From contig NZ_QTUV01000011.1 of the NCBI RefSeq assembly GCF_003435815.1, positions 1 through 64,000 on the forward strand: a stretch of 64,000 nt of DNA, written 5' to 3'. Numbering within the stretch: the stretch's first letter is position 1; every line of letters starts with the position of its first letter. This document shows positions 23,922 through 33,012 of this stretch, piece after piece. The stretch is from Dorea sp. AM10-31. Its GTDB lineage: Bacteria > Bacillota > Clostridia > Lachnospirales > Lachnospiraceae. The notes beneath the pieces were generated by a model. It made no database searches. It had not been told where the DNA came from and worked only from the letters and a program-made list of their open reading frames with translations. Made by a program: the position numbers and the translations under genes.

Positions 23922-25406
23922 ATGAAAAAACAGTCGATTAAAAGGCAGATGATTGCTGTATTTATATGCATGATCGTTTGTATGATTGGCGCAATGTGGA
24001 TCACAAATGTACGTTTCCTGGAACCTTATTATGTAAGAAATAAGCAGACTGAATTTATCAAAATGTACAAGGAACTTCGTACGGCGGTAAAAAAAGACAA
24101 CATTACAGACAATACGGTATCTAACCGTATTCAGAAAATGGCAGAAAAGAATAATATATCATTTCTGGTGTTGGATAACAGAAATTCCGATTCGGATGAT
24201 GTGAGTATTATAACGAATGTACTTGATAAAGATCTGCTCCGGAAGCAGCTGATGGGATACCTTCTTAATCAGGCACAGAAAAATGGTAAGGTTCTTTTAA
24301 AGAAAAAGAATTATCAGATCCGGCAGACAAAAGAGCCGTGGACGCAGACCGAGTATATTGAAATGTGGGGAACATTCTCAGACGGTGAGACTTTCCTGAT
24401 CCGAAGTCCATTGGAGAGTATCAAAGAAAGCGTACAGCTATCGAATCGGTTTCTCCTTTACATCGGAGCTGCTGCGCTTATTATCTGTGCAATTCTTGTA
24501 TGGTTTTTCTCAAAGCGTCTGACGGCGCCTGTAAGAGAACTGGCTACATTATCAGAGAAGATGGCAAATCAGGATTTTGAAGCGAAGTACACCGGAGGAG
24601 GACCGAGTGAGATCGCGGAACTGGGCGAGAATTTCAACCAGATGTCGTGGAAACTGGAACGCTCGATTTCGGACTTAAAGAGTGCTAATAATAATTTGCA
24701 GAAAGACATTGAACAGAAAGAAAAACTGGAACAGATGCGTAATGATTTTCTGGGAAATGTATCCCATGAATTAAAGACGCCGCTGGCGTTGATACAGGGA
24801 TATGCCGAAGGATTGAAGGACGGCGTGACCAGCGATCCGGAAAGCATGGATTTTTACTGTGATGTGATTATTGACGAAGCTAGCAAGATGAATAATATGG
24901 TTCGTAATCTGCTGACGCTTAACCAGCTGGAATTTGGCGATGAGGATATTACTTTTGAACGTTTTGATTTGACAGCAGTAATCAGAGGCGTGATCCAGAG
25001 TATGGATATCATGGCACAGCAGGATAATGCTACGGTGAACTTCCGGCGAGATGAACCGGTCTATGTATGGGCAGATGAATTCAAAGTAGAACAGGTAATT
25101 CGTAATTATATGAGCAATGCTTTCCACCATCTGAACGGAGAGAAGATTGTGGAAGTAAAGATTTATATGGAGGAAAGCAGAGCGAAAGTAACAGTGTTTA
25201 ACACAGGATCGCCGATCCCGGAAGAAGATCTTAACCATATCTGGGATAAATTTTATAAAGTGGATAAGGCGCATACAAGAGAGTATGGTGGTAATGGAAT
25301 CGGTCTTTCTATTGTAAAAGCGATCATGGAATCCTTCCATCAGGAGTATGGTGTGAAGAATTATGAAAATGGCGTGGAATTCTGGTTTACACTGGATCGG
25401 AAGTAA
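23922..25406 (+). CDS. Sensor histidine kinase
   Basis: A 494-residue inner-membrane kinase, partner of the preceding regulator. Order: membrane helix 1 (about 10-28), extracytoplasmic sensor region of about 140 residues, helix 2 (about 177-196, LLYIGAAALIICAILVWFF), HAMP linker (ending near 250), dimerisation domain with the phosphorylated His282 in SHELKTPLALIQGYAEGLKDG (quoted by SHELKTPLALIQ), then HATPase with the N box EQVIRNYMSNAFHH, G1 TVFNTGSPIP and G2 YGGNGIGLSIVK. The stop-to-start junction leaves no gap, so translation is coupled. The signal sensed is unknown. Confidence 0.94.
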   Translation: MKKQSIKRQMIAVFICMIVCMIGAMWITNVRFLEPYYVRNKQTEFIKMYKELRTAVKKDNITDNTVSNRIQKMAEKNNISFLVLDNRNSDSDDVSIITNVLDKDLLRKQLMGYLLNQAQKNGKVLLKKKNYQIRQTKEPWTQTEYIEMWGTFSDGETFLIRSPLESIKESVQLSNRFLLYIGAAALIICAILVWFFSKRLTAPVRELATLSEKMANQDFEAKYTGGGPSEIAELGENFNQMSWKLERSISDLKSANNNLQKDIEQKEKLEQMRNDFLGNVSHELKTPLALIQGYAEGLKDGVTSDPESMDFYCDVIIDEASKMNNMVRNLLTLNQLEFGDEDITFERFDLTAVIRGVIQSMDIMAQQDNATVNFRRDEPVYVWADEFKVEQVIRNYMSNAFHHLNGEKIVEVKIYMEESRAKVTVFNTGSPIPEEDLNHIWDKFYKVDKAHTREYGGNGIGLSIVKAIMESFHQEYGVKNYENGVEFWFTLDRK

Positions 25407-25418
25407 GAAAGTTTCATA

Positions 25419-25447
25419 TCGACAAGCTATAAGGGATGTGCTATTAT
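25419..25447 (+). promoter_or_regulatory. Promoter of hisHF
   Basis: TCGACA (25419-25424), a 17-base spacer and TATTAT (25442-25447). No T-box or histidine leader was recognised in the 96 bases before hisH. Confidence 0.5.
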
Positions 25448-25502
25448 TTTAACGTGGCAAAGTGATAAAATGGTAAAACGTACTGATTAGGAGTAAAAAC
25501 AT

Positions 25503-26108
25503 ATGATAGCAATTATTGATTATGATGCCGGTAATATTAAAAGTGTAGAGAAGGCAATGATCCGTCTGGGACAGGACGTCTGCATTACAAGAGATAAAGA
25601 ACGGATTCTTACAGCAGACAAAGTTATTCTTCCGGGTGTGGGAGCCTTTGGTGATGCAATGGGAAAGATTCATCAGTACGGACTGGAGCCGGTGATCCAT
25701 GAAGTAGTGGAGAGAGGAACGCCGTTTCTCGGAATCTGTCTTGGCTTACAGCTCTTGTTTGAACGAAGTGATGAGACACCTGGAGTGGAAGGACTTGGCA
25801 TTTTAAAAGGTGAGATTTTAAGAATTCCGGATTCCCCGGGGCTTAAGATACCGCATATGGGTTGGAATTCCCTGGATTTTCAGAATGATGGAAGACTGTT
25901 CAAGAATCTTCCGGAACATCCATATGTATATTTTGTACATTCTTATTACCTGAAGGCGGCTGAGGAAGATATTGTAACTGCGACAACCGAATACAGCACA
26001 CATATTCATGCATCGGTGGAGAAAAGCAATGTATTTGCATGTCAGTTCCATCCGGAGAAGAGCAGTGATATCGGACTTCAGATTCTGAAAAATTTTGTGG
26101 AATTATAA
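25503..26108 (+). CDS. hisH: Imidazole glycerol phosphate synthase, glutamine amidotransferase subunit
   Basis: A 201-residue class I glutaminase that supplies ammonia to HisF in histidine synthesis. It opens with IAIIDYDAGNIKSVEKA, has the nucleophile Cys79 in FLGICLGLQLLFE, the oxyanion region PGVGAFGDAM and the catalytic His/Glu in CQFHPEKSS near the C-terminus. hisF follows after 15 bases. No other histidine genes lie in this window, although these two are usually part of a longer operon. Confidence 0.95.
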   Translation: MIAIIDYDAGNIKSVEKAMIRLGQDVCITRDKERILTADKVILPGVGAFGDAMGKIHQYGLEPVIHEVVERGTPFLGICLGLQLLFERSDETPGVEGLGILKGEILRIPDSPGLKIPHMGWNSLDFQNDGRLFKNLPEHPYVYFVHSYYLKAAEEDIVTATTEYSTHIHASVEKSNVFACQFHPEKSSDIGLQILKNFVEL

Positions 26109-26123
26109 GCGGAGGTAATTTGG

Positions 26124-26885
26124 ATGTATACAAAGAGAATTATTCCATGCCTGGATGTAAATAACGGTCGGGTAGTAAAAGGTGTGAATTTTGTAGATTT
26201 GAAAGATGCCGGAGATCCGGTTGAGATTGCGAAAGCGTATGATCAGGCTGGAGCAGATGAACTGGTATTTCTGGATATTACGGCATCTTCCGATAATCGT
26301 GGAACGGTCGTAGATATGGTGCGAAAAGTTGCTGAGAATGTATTTATTCCATTTACAGTTGGCGGTGGAATCCGTACCGTGGACGATTTTAAGGCACTTC
26401 TGCGCGAGGGAGCAGACAAGATTTCCATCAATTCTTCGGCAATCAATACACCGAATCTCATTTCTGAAGCGGCAGACAAGTTCGGAAGTCAGTGTGTAGT
26501 TGTTGCAATTGATGCAAAGAAGCGGGCAGATGGAAGTGGCTGGAATATTTATAAAAACGGTGGCCGTGTAGACGTTGGAATTGATGCGTTGGAATGGGCA
26601 CACAAAGTAGAGAGCCTTGGAGCCGGAGAGATTCTTTTGACGAGCATGGACTGCGACGGAACAAAAGCAGGATATGATCTGGAGCTTACAAGAGCCATTG
26701 CGGAAGCGGTAAATATTCCAGTAATCGCATCCGGTGGAGCCGGAACGCTGGAACATTTCTATGAAGCACTGACGGATGGAAAGGCAGATGCAGCACTGGC
26801 GGCTTCATTGTTCCATTATAAAGAACTGGAGATCAAAGAAGTAAAACAGTATCTGCGAGAGAAAGGCGTATCCGTGCGTTTGTAG
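26124..26885 (+). CDS. hisF: Imidazole glycerol phosphate synthase, cyclase subunit
   Basis: A 253-residue TIM-barrel enzyme that converts PRFAR and ammonia to IGP and AICAR. The catalytic Asp residues are in [18 protein letters not shown] and VVAIDAKK, and the phosphate-binding loops are [18 protein letters not shown] and VIASGGAGT. With HisH it forms the bienzyme. The AICAR released can re-enter purine synthesis through the transformylase and cyclohydrolase at 11.7-13.7 kb. The start follows GGAGG. Confidence 0.96.
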   Translation: MYTKRIIPCLDVNNGRVVKGVNFVDLKDAGDPVEIAKAYDQAGADELVFLDITASSDNRGTVVDMVRKVAENVFIPFTVGGGIRTVDDFKALLREGADKISINSSAINTPNLISEAADKFGSQCVVVAIDAKKRADGSGWNIYKNGGRVDVGIDALEWAHKVESLGAGEILLTSMDCDGTKAGYDLELTRAIAEAVNIPVIASGGAGTLEHFYEALTDGKADAALAASLFHYKELEIKEVKQYLREKGVSVRL

Positions 26886-26981
26886 GCACAGGAGCCGGAC
26901 AGATGATATTGAATAATATATAGGAAAATACATAAGAAATGAAACTGCCATATAGCAGTAAGAGAAAAGAAGGAAAAGAGT

Positions 26982-27650
26982 ATGTCTGCGATTAACAATG
27001 ACTGGTTAGATGCGTTAAAAGGGGAATTTAAGAAACCTTATTATAAAGAATTATTTAATAAAGTGAATGAAGAATACCGGACGAGGCTTATCTTTCCGCC
27101 GGCAGATGATATTTTCAATGCATTTCATCTGACACCGCTCAGTAAGGTAAAGGTTGTGATTCTTGGGCAGGATCCGTATCATAACAACGGACAGGCACAT
27201 GGACTTTGCTTTTCGGTGAAAAAAGGTGTGGAAGTACCACCGTCACTGGTGAATATTTATAAAGAACTGCACGATGATCTTGGATGCACAATTCCAAATC
27301 ACGGATGCCTTACGAAGTGGGCAGAGCAAGGCGTACTTATGCTGAATACAGTACTGACTGTGCGCGCACATCAGGCAAATTCCCATCGCGGGATCGGCTG
27401 GGAAGAATTTACCGATGCGGCGATCATGGCGCTTAACAGTCAGGACCGTCCGATTGTATTTATTTTATGGGGCGCTCCGGCACAGCGGAAAGCCAGAATG
27501 CTTGATAATCCGAAGCACCTGATCTTAAAGGCACCGCATCCGAGTCCGCTGTCGGCATATCGTGGTTTCTTTGGAAGCAAGCCTTTCAGCCAGACGAATG
27601 ATTTCCTGAAGGAACATGGGATCGAGCCAATTGACTGGCAGATTGAGTAG
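26982..27650 (+). CDS. ung: Uracil-DNA glycosylase
   Basis: A 222-residue family 1 uracil-DNA glycosylase, removing uracil from DNA to start base excision repair. Diagnostic motifs: water-activating GQDPYHNNGQAHGLCFSV (the Asp and His of QDPYH), the uracil-binding Asn region LLN-like LMLNTVLTVR, and the HPSPLSAYRGFFG loop. Full length. It stands alone after hisF with its own AGGAAAAG ribosome site, followed by a strong hairpin. Confidence 0.97.
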   Translation: MSAINNDWLDALKGEFKKPYYKELFNKVNEEYRTRLIFPPADDIFNAFHLTPLSKVKVVILGQDPYHNNGQAHGLCFSVKKGVEVPPSLVNIYKELHDDLGCTIPNHGCLTKWAEQGVLMLNTVLTVRAHQANSHRGIGWEEFTDAAIMALNSQDRPIVFILWGAPAQRKARMLDNPKHLILKAPHPSPLSAYRGFFGSKPFSQTNDFLKEHGIEPIDWQIE

Positions 27651-27688
27651 GCGGAAGAAGTGATAGGAGAATGTTGATGCTAGAAGAG

Positions 27689-27730
27689 AAGAAGGCTCTC
27701 ACTGCTGTTAGCGGCAGTGAGAGCCTTCTT
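27689..27730 (+). terminator. Hairpin terminator after ung
   Basis: A perfect 17-bp stem (AAGAAGGCTCTCACTGC with GCAGTGAGAGCCTTCTT) and an 8-base loop. The T run is short, but stem strength and position suggest termination in both directions. Confidence 0.8.
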
Positions 27731-27785
27731 ACGAATATAAATCGTTACAATTTTCTTAATTTTCCTTGTATTTTGTTGCAAACAG

Positions 27786-27814
27786 TTGAAATGCCGGTTT
27801 TGTTTTGGCATAAT
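27786..27814 (+). promoter_or_regulatory. Promoter of the arsR-family / P-type ATPase operon
   Basis: TTGAAA (27786-27791), a 17-base spacer and CATAAT (27809-27814), about 70 bases before the ArsR-family start. Confidence 0.65.
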
Positions 27815-27821
27815 ATATCAG

Positions 27822-27839
27822 ATGAGAGATGGTTCATAT
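27822..27839 (+). promoter_or_regulatory. Putative ArsR operator (autoregulation)
   Basis: ATGA-N7-GTTCATAT at 27822-27839 agrees at 13 of 18 bases with the operator core at 2510-2527, including the ATGA and TTCATAT ends at the same spacing. It lies just downstream of the -10. Confidence 0.5.
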
Positions 27840-27882
27840 TTTCATAGGTTATGGATCTCTTGAATCGATGGGAGGACAGACC

Positions 27883-28242
27883 ATGAAAAAGACAGAAGTA
27901 GAATGCTGTGACGTTACATGCGTGCACAACCAGATTATAGAGGCAGTAAAAGAGAAGATGCCGGCGGAAGAATTGCTGAATGAACTGGCGGATTTTTATA
28001 AAGTATTCGGAGATGCAACAAGAATCAAGATCTTATGCGTGCTGCTCCGATCAGAGATGTGTGTGTGTGACCTGGCAGAGATGCTGGGGATGACGCAGTC
28101 GGCGATTTCACATCAGCTTCGTGTATTAAAGCAGATGAAGCTGGTGAAGAACAGAAGAGAAGGAAAAACAGTTTATTATTCACTTGCGGATGGACATATT
28201 CAGAATATTATCAGCCAAGGAATGGAACATATTATGGAGTAG
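27883..28242 (+). CDS. ArsR/SmtB-family metal-sensing repressor (CadC-like)
   Basis: A 119-residue winged-helix repressor. The recognition region is MCVCDLAEMLGMTQSAISHQLRVLKQMKLV (quoted by MCVCDLAEMLG and SAISHQLRVLK). Cysteines in the N-terminal VECCDVTC and in the CVCD of the alpha-3 helix match the thiolate site of CadC-type cadmium/lead/zinc sensors. The ATG preceded by GGGAGG was chosen over a longer upstream reading. It is 42 bases before a P1B ATPase gene and presumably represses it; a related operator also precedes the first ATPase operon at 2.5 kb. Confidence 0.92.
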   Translation: MKKTEVECCDVTCVHNQIIEAVKEKMPAEELLNELADFYKVFGDATRIKILCVLLRSEMCVCDLAEMLGMTQSAISHQLRVLKQMKLVKNRREGKTVYYSLADGHIQNIISQGMEHIME

Positions 28243-28284
28243 TTTTTACAGGCTTTTTAGTGGAAAAAGAAAAGGGAAAATGAT

Positions 28285-30147
28285 ATGACAGAGCAATTAA
28301 AAAAACAAAGTATGATATATGGAGTCGGCGTTGTTATTTATCTGGCGGCTGTTATTGTGACATCGAATTTTACGATAGAAGATGAGATTAAATTCGTCTG
28401 GTTTCTGATCGCATATCTGATCGTCGGTTTTGATGTATTTAAAAAACTTCGAGACAGGATTCTGGAACTGAAATTTTTAACAGAATATACGCTGACGACG
28501 GTTGCGACGATCGGAGCTTTCGGTATTGGAAGATATACAGAAGGTGTACTTGTTATGATCCTTTTTGAGCTGGGAGTTATTTTTGAAGCATATTCCACAG
28601 ACAATGCCAAACGATCCATTGAAGAGATGATTGATATTCGTCCGGCATTTGCGATTCGTAAGACAGATGGCGGAGAAGAACAGATCGATCCGATCGATCT
28701 TCAGGTTGGAGATATCATTGTGATCAAGCCGGGAGAACGTGTGCCGGTTGATGGAATAGTAGAAGCTGGATCTACGCTTCTTGACATGAAAGCGGTTACC
28801 GGTGAGTCTATGCCAAGAAGAGTTTCTGAAGGAAATAAGATCTACAGTGGATGTATTAACTTAAGCGGTGCAGTAGAGGCAAAGGTTCTGAAAGTATATC
28901 GTGATTCGACAGTCGCACAGATCATGGAACTGGTAGAGGAAGCACAGAATAAGGAATCCGAGAGCGAAAGTTTTGTTTCCAGATTTTCAAGAATATACAC
29001 ACCGGCAATGGTGCTGTTAGCACTCTTTGTTATGATCTATCCGCCGCTTACATTTTCTTATCATAACTGGAATATATGGATTTACAGAGGACTTATTTTC
29101 CTGATCGTGGCATGCCCGACAGCACTTGTAATGTCGATTCCGATCGCGTTCTTAGGAGGAATTGCATCGGCGGCAAGACAGGGAATCGTAATCAAAGGAG
29201 CCAACTATCTGGAAGACCTTTCCAAGGCAGATACATTTGTATTTGATAAGACAGGAACACTGACAGAAGGAGAATTTTCGGTTCAGGAGATTTACGCAGA
29301 GCAGGGAACAGAAGAGGAACTTTTAAAGATTGCGGCGCATGTGGAAAGCTATTCCAATCATCCGATCGCACAGTCACTCCTGAATGCCTATGATGGCGAG
29401 ATTGACAAAGATCTCGTATCCAATATTAAGCAGATTCCGGGATATGGTCTTTCCGGAGATTATGATGGAAAGCGAATCCATGTCGGAAACTTCCGGCTGA
29501 TGGAAAAATATGATATTGAAGTAGATGAATTTGATAGTACAGGAACGGTTGTCTATGTCAGCGTGGGAACAGAATATATGGGTGCGATCATCATTGAAGA
29601 TGCGATTAAATATCGTGCGAAGTGGACGATGAAATATCTGAAAGATAAGTGTAAAGCTGTGCTTGTTATGTTGACTGGTGATACAAGGAGCGCAGGATAT
29701 GCGGTGGCAAAAGAACTGAAGATGGATTATGCATATACAGATCTGATGCCTTCAGACAAATTAGAGCAGCTGGAAGATTTCCTGACGATCCAGGATGATA
29801 TGGAGAAATTGGTCTGTGTCGGAGACGGTGTAAATGATGCCCCGGTACTGGCACGTGCAGATATCGGAATCGCGATGGGAGCGTTAGGTTCTGCGCTGGC
29901 AATTGAGGCGGCAGATATTATTTTACTGGAAGATGAATTGCCGAAAATCGTAGATGCGATCAAAATTTCCAAAGAAACACTCCGGGTAGTAAACCAGAAT
30001 ATTGCTTTTGCGATTGCAGTGAAAGTGATCATTGTACTGCTTGCGCTGGTTGGATACTTTGGAATGTGGGAAGCGATCGTTGCAGAAGTCGGCGTTGTAT
30101 TTGCAGCGATTATGAACGCAGTTTATGTCGTGAAATATTATGCATAG
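28285..30147 (+). CDS. P1B-type metal ATPase with variant CPT metal site
   Basis: A 620-residue membrane pump, a paralogue of the ATPase at 2.8 kb with the same length and no N-terminal HMA domain. TGES, DKTGT (Asp321), SNHPIA and GDGVNDAP motifs are intact, so it should hydrolyse ATP. The membrane metal site is CPT (Cys277-Pro-Thr279, in VACPTALVMS) instead of CPC, and the last-helix ADVG of the Zn/Cd class is AEVG here, while the preceding N-x7-K is kept. The two changes fall on positions that bind metal in ZntA-type pumps, so specificity may differ. It follows a CadC-like repressor gene in one operon. Confidence 0.92.
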   Translation: MTEQLKKQSMIYGVGVVIYLAAVIVTSNFTIEDEIKFVWFLIAYLIVGFDVFKKLRDRILELKFLTEYTLTTVATIGAFGIGRYTEGVLVMILFELGVIFEAYSTDNAKRSIEEMIDIRPAFAIRKTDGGEEQIDPIDLQVGDIIVIKPGERVPVDGIVEAGSTLLDMKAVTGESMPRRVSEGNKIYSGCINLSGAVEAKVLKVYRDSTVAQIMELVEEAQNKESESESFVSRFSRIYTPAMVLLALFVMIYPPLTFSYHNWNIWIYRGLIFLIVACPTALVMSIPIAFLGGIASAARQGIVIKGANYLEDLSKADTFVFDKTGTLTEGEFSVQEIYAEQGTEEELLKIAAHVESYSNHPIAQSLLNAYDGEIDKDLVSNIKQIPGYGLSGDYDGKRIHVGNFRLMEKYDIEVDEFDSTGTVVYVSVGTEYMGAIIIEDAIKYRAKWTMKYLKDKCKAVLVMLTGDTRSAGYAVAKELKMDYAYTDLMPSDKLEQLEDFLTIQDDMEKLVCVGDGVNDAPVLARADIGIAMGALGSALAIEAADIILLEDELPKIVDAIKISKETLRVVNQNIAFAIAVKVIIVLLALVGYFGMWEAIVAEVGVVFAAIMNAVYVVKYYA

Positions 30148-30222
30148 ACTGTGGAATATATTTTGAGAGAGAATCACTATTTGCATATAAACATGTAGGA
30201 AAGCAAAAGGAGACAGATCATA

Positions 30223-30747
30223 ATGAAGAGATTGGCAGCAGTGATATTGACAGCAAGTATGGGACTTGCTCTGGCAGGATGTTCCGGCAATCCTTACAAA
30301 GAGGGTGTCAGCCAGTTAGAGTCCAAAGAATATAAACAGGCAGAAGCAAGCTTCAAAGAAGCAGTGAAACAGGACAAGAATACAGCAGATGCATACCGTG
30401 GTATCGGAATTGCCTGCTGGGAGCAGAAGGAATATAAGGCTGCATTAAAAGCATTTAAAAATGCAGTTAAAGCAGGAACAAAAGAAAATGCCACACTTTA
30501 TAATCTGATGGGTGGCTGTGCGCTGAAACTTGATGATGGAAAGAGTGCACTTTCCTATTATGAGAAAGGTCTGGCAGCATCCGGAAGTTCAGATGAGTTG
30601 AAAAAGGAAATGGAATACAATGTTATTGTTTCCTATGAGAAGATGCAGAACTGGGAAAAAGCAAAGTCAAAACTGAATGAATATCTGGAAAAATATCCGG
30701 ATGATGAAACAGCAAAAAAAGAAGTGGAATTTCTGGAAACAAGATAA
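30223..30747 (+). CDS. TPR-repeat lipoprotein
   Basis: A 174-residue exported protein. A signal peptide with lipobox LALAGC (Cys at about residue 19) implies lipid anchoring to the outer face of the membrane. The remainder is about three to four tetratricopeptide repeats (for example YKEGVSQLESKEYKQAEASF, AYRGIGIACWEQKEYKAALK and LYNLMGGCALKLDDGKSALS), which mediate protein contacts. It lies between the metal ATPase and hflX; its 76-base distance from the ATPase leaves cotranscription open. Function unknown. Confidence 0.87.
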   Translation: MKRLAAVILTASMGLALAGCSGNPYKEGVSQLESKEYKQAEASFKEAVKQDKNTADAYRGIGIACWEQKEYKAALKAFKNAVKAGTKENATLYNLMGGCALKLDDGKSALSYYEKGLAASGSSDELKKEMEYNVIVSYEKMQNWEKAKSKLNEYLEKYPDDETAKKEVEFLETR

Positions 30748-30781
30748 TCAGTTATAGAACCAGATAAAATAGAGGTTTCGT

Positions 30782-32023
30782 ATGATAGAATTAAAACAGG
30801 ATAAAGAGAGAGTGATCCTGGTAGGAGTGGAACTTCCGGGAGAAGAAAGCATGGAAGATTCGCTTTCGGAACTCTCTGAACTGGCAACCACAGCAGGTGC
30901 AGAAACGGTCGGTCGTGTGATCCAGAACCGGGAGCAGGTGCATCCGGGAACTTATGTTGGGAAAGGAAAGATAGAAGAGATCAAAGACCTGTTGTGGGAA
31001 CTGGAAGCAACAGGTATTATTTGTGATGACGAACTTTCACCGGCACAGATGAAGAATCTGCAGGATGAACTGAATGTGAAGGTGATGGATCGTACACTTC
31101 TTATATTGGATATATTTGCAGCCAGAGCTTCTACAAGTGAAGGTAAGATTCAGGTAGAACTGGCACAGTTAAAGTACCGGCAGACAAGGCTGACCGGATT
31201 TGGTACGGCAATGTCAAGACTTGGCGGTGGTATCGGAACGAGAGGACCGGGAGAGAAGAAACTGGAGATGGACAGACGTCTCATTAAAAGCCGGATTGCA
31301 GCATTGAACCGGGAATTAAAAGAAGTAAAACGCCACCGTGAAGTGACAAGAGAGCAGAGAAGCAAAAGTTATGTGCCGGTAGTTGCAATCGTTGGATATA
31401 CGAATGCCGGAAAGTCTACACTTCTTAACCGGCTGACGGGAGCGGATATTCTGGCGGAAGATAAGCTGTTTGCAACATTAGACCCGACAACAAGAGGTTT
31501 AAAATTGCCGGGAGGTCAGGAAGTACTTCTGACAGATACAGTCGGATTTATTAAAAAACTTCCACATCATCTGATCGAAGCATTTAAGAGTACACTGGAA
31601 GAAGCAAAATATGCGGATGTAATCCTGCATGTAGTAGACACATCCAGTCCACAGATGGACAGTCAGATGTACACCGTGTATGAGACATTATCGAACCTTG
31701 GTGTAAAAGACAAAGCGATCATCACGGCGTTCAATAAACAGGACAAGTTAGAAGATGCACCGTTGATCCGGGATTTTAAAGCAGATTATACGGTTAAAAT
31801 TTCAGCAAAGACAGGAGCCGGACTTACCGACCTGACAGATACGATGGAAGCGGTGTTAAGAGAGCAGAAAGTATTTCTTGAATGCCTGTATGAGTACCGG
31901 GATGCAGCAAAGATCCAGCTCATCCGCAAGTACGGAGAGCTGCTGGAAGAGAAGTATCAGGAGGATGGTATCTTTGTAAGAGCTTATGTCCCGGCAGAAC
32001 TTTACTCGAGAGTCACTGTCTGA
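30782..32023 (+). CDS. hflX: Ribosome-associated GTPase HflX
   Basis: A 413-residue GTPase that binds the 50S subunit and rescues stalled or stress-hibernating ribosomes. The N-terminal domain (1-170) has VGRVIQNREQVHPGTYVGKGK and the RLGGGIGTRGPGEKKLE glycine-rich segment; the G domain has G1 GYTNAGKSTLLNRLT (about 205), G3 DTVGFIKKLPHHL and G4 NKQD; a short C-terminal domain follows. It overlaps the convergent AraC-family gene by 22 bases. Confidence 0.95.
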   Translation: MIELKQDKERVILVGVELPGEESMEDSLSELSELATTAGAETVGRVIQNREQVHPGTYVGKGKIEEIKDLLWELEATGIICDDELSPAQMKNLQDELNVKVMDRTLLILDIFAARASTSEGKIQVELAQLKYRQTRLTGFGTAMSRLGGGIGTRGPGEKKLEMDRRLIKSRIAALNRELKEVKRHREVTREQRSKSYVPVVAIVGYTNAGKSTLLNRLTGADILAEDKLFATLDPTTRGLKLPGGQEVLLTDTVGFIKKLPHHLIEAFKSTLEEAKYADVILHVVDTSSPQMDSQMYTVYETLSNLGVKDKAIITAFNKQDKLEDAPLIRDFKADYTVKISAKTGAGLTDLTDTMEAVLREQKVFLECLYEYRDAAKIQLIRKYGELLEEKYQEDGIFVRAYVPAELYSRVTV

Positions 32024-32844
32024 CTCGGAGATTCAGAAAATAATTTGCGGTATGCACGCTGGAACGTGGAATAGTCGTGATAACCGCAGTCATAACATAC
32101 CTGTGCGGCAGGAGTGCCGGACAGGAGCATTTCTTTTGCGAGCAGGAGCCGTTTCTGGGCAATGTAATTCCCGATGGTATAACCGGTTTCCTGCTTGAAC
32201 TGTCTCATCATATAATATTTGCTGATATAAAAATGTTCAGCAAGAATATCAATATTCAAATTTTCACTCAGATGATTATTAATGTAGTCAAGAATATGGA
32301 TGATCTTTGCATTGCAGTTATCTGTATCAATAAATTCCAGCCTGTTTTTCAGGGCGGCACGGTTTAAGTGGATCATAAATTCCAGAAATAATACCTGCCG
32401 GTACAGACCAGAAGCATAACTATCATCAGAGAAAGATTTCTCCAGCCGGGTAATGGAGCGGAAAAGAGAGCTTTTTTCGAGTGATGGAATACGAAGCACG
32501 TTAGAATGTTCTTTTGCGGCACGCTGAAAACAGAAACTCAGATCATAATCCTTATTTTTATAAGCTTGGATAAATCCCGGTGCAATATAAACAATAATAC
32601 GTTCATAAAGAACCGAATTATCCACTTCGAGTCTATGAATATCATTATGATTGACTAGAACGATATCATAAGGTTTTAAATCATAGGATTTTCCTTCGAT
32701 CATATAGTTGACCTTTCCTTTAATAAAAATCGTGATCTTGTTAAAGTCATGATAATGGTATTCGACTTCCTTCGTCTCACGGTCCGTCAGGTGAAAAAGC
32801 CGGAATTCACTGTTCAGATAGCCTTTTTTCATATATGTGTCCAT
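32002..32844 (-). CDS. AraC-family transcriptional regulator
   Basis: A 280-residue regulator with an N-terminal cupin-like sensor domain (EYHYHDFNKITIFIKGKVNYMI, His-rich) and two C-terminal helix-turn-helix motifs (NIDILAEHFYISKYYMMRQFKQETG and AAQVCYDCGYHDYSTFQRAYRKLF, quoted in part elsewhere as YDCGYHDYSTFQRAYRK). This layout is typical of sugar-responsive activators, but no sugar genes are adjacent. It is divergent from dapF with a 168-base spacer containing an inverted repeat. Confidence 0.93.
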   Translation of the reverse strand: MDTYMKKGYLNSEFRLFHLTDRETKEVEYHYHDFNKITIFIKGKVNYMIEGKSYDLKPYDIVLVNHNDIHRLEVDNSVLYERIIVYIAPGFIQAYKNKDYDLSFCFQRAAKEHSNVLRIPSLEKSSLFRSITRLEKSFSDDSYASGLYRQVLFLEFMIHLNRAALKNRLEFIDTDNCNAKIIHILDYINNHLSENLNIDILAEHFYISKYYMMRQFKQETGYTIGNYIAQKRLLLAKEMLLSGTPAAQVCYDCGYHDYSTFQRAYRKLFSESPSQTVTLE

Positions 32845-32902
32845 GGAGAAATGCTCCTTTTGTCGTTTTTTCTTATATCATAGAATAAAATAGCACGATT
32901 TG

Positions 32903-32928
32903 CAATGCAAATAGCAATATTTGCGTTG
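32903..32928. promoter_or_regulatory. Inverted repeat between the araC-family gene and dapF
   Basis: CAATGCAAATA and TATTTGCGTTG form an 11-bp stem (one G-T pair) around GCAA. It may be a regulator site for the divergent AraC protein or an RNA hairpin in the dapF leader. It has no T run. Confidence 0.45.
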
Positions 32929-33012
32929 AAAAGGAAAATCATGCCTGCTATGATGAGTACAGAAGCTATGAGAAAAAGAAATCACAAGATTTCTGCAAAC
33001 CGGAGGTATGTT

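Noticed and set aside
26103..26756. Minus-strand ORF of 217 codons antisense to hisF
   Set aside because: It is an antisense shadow of an unmistakable hisF, without ribosome site or domain.
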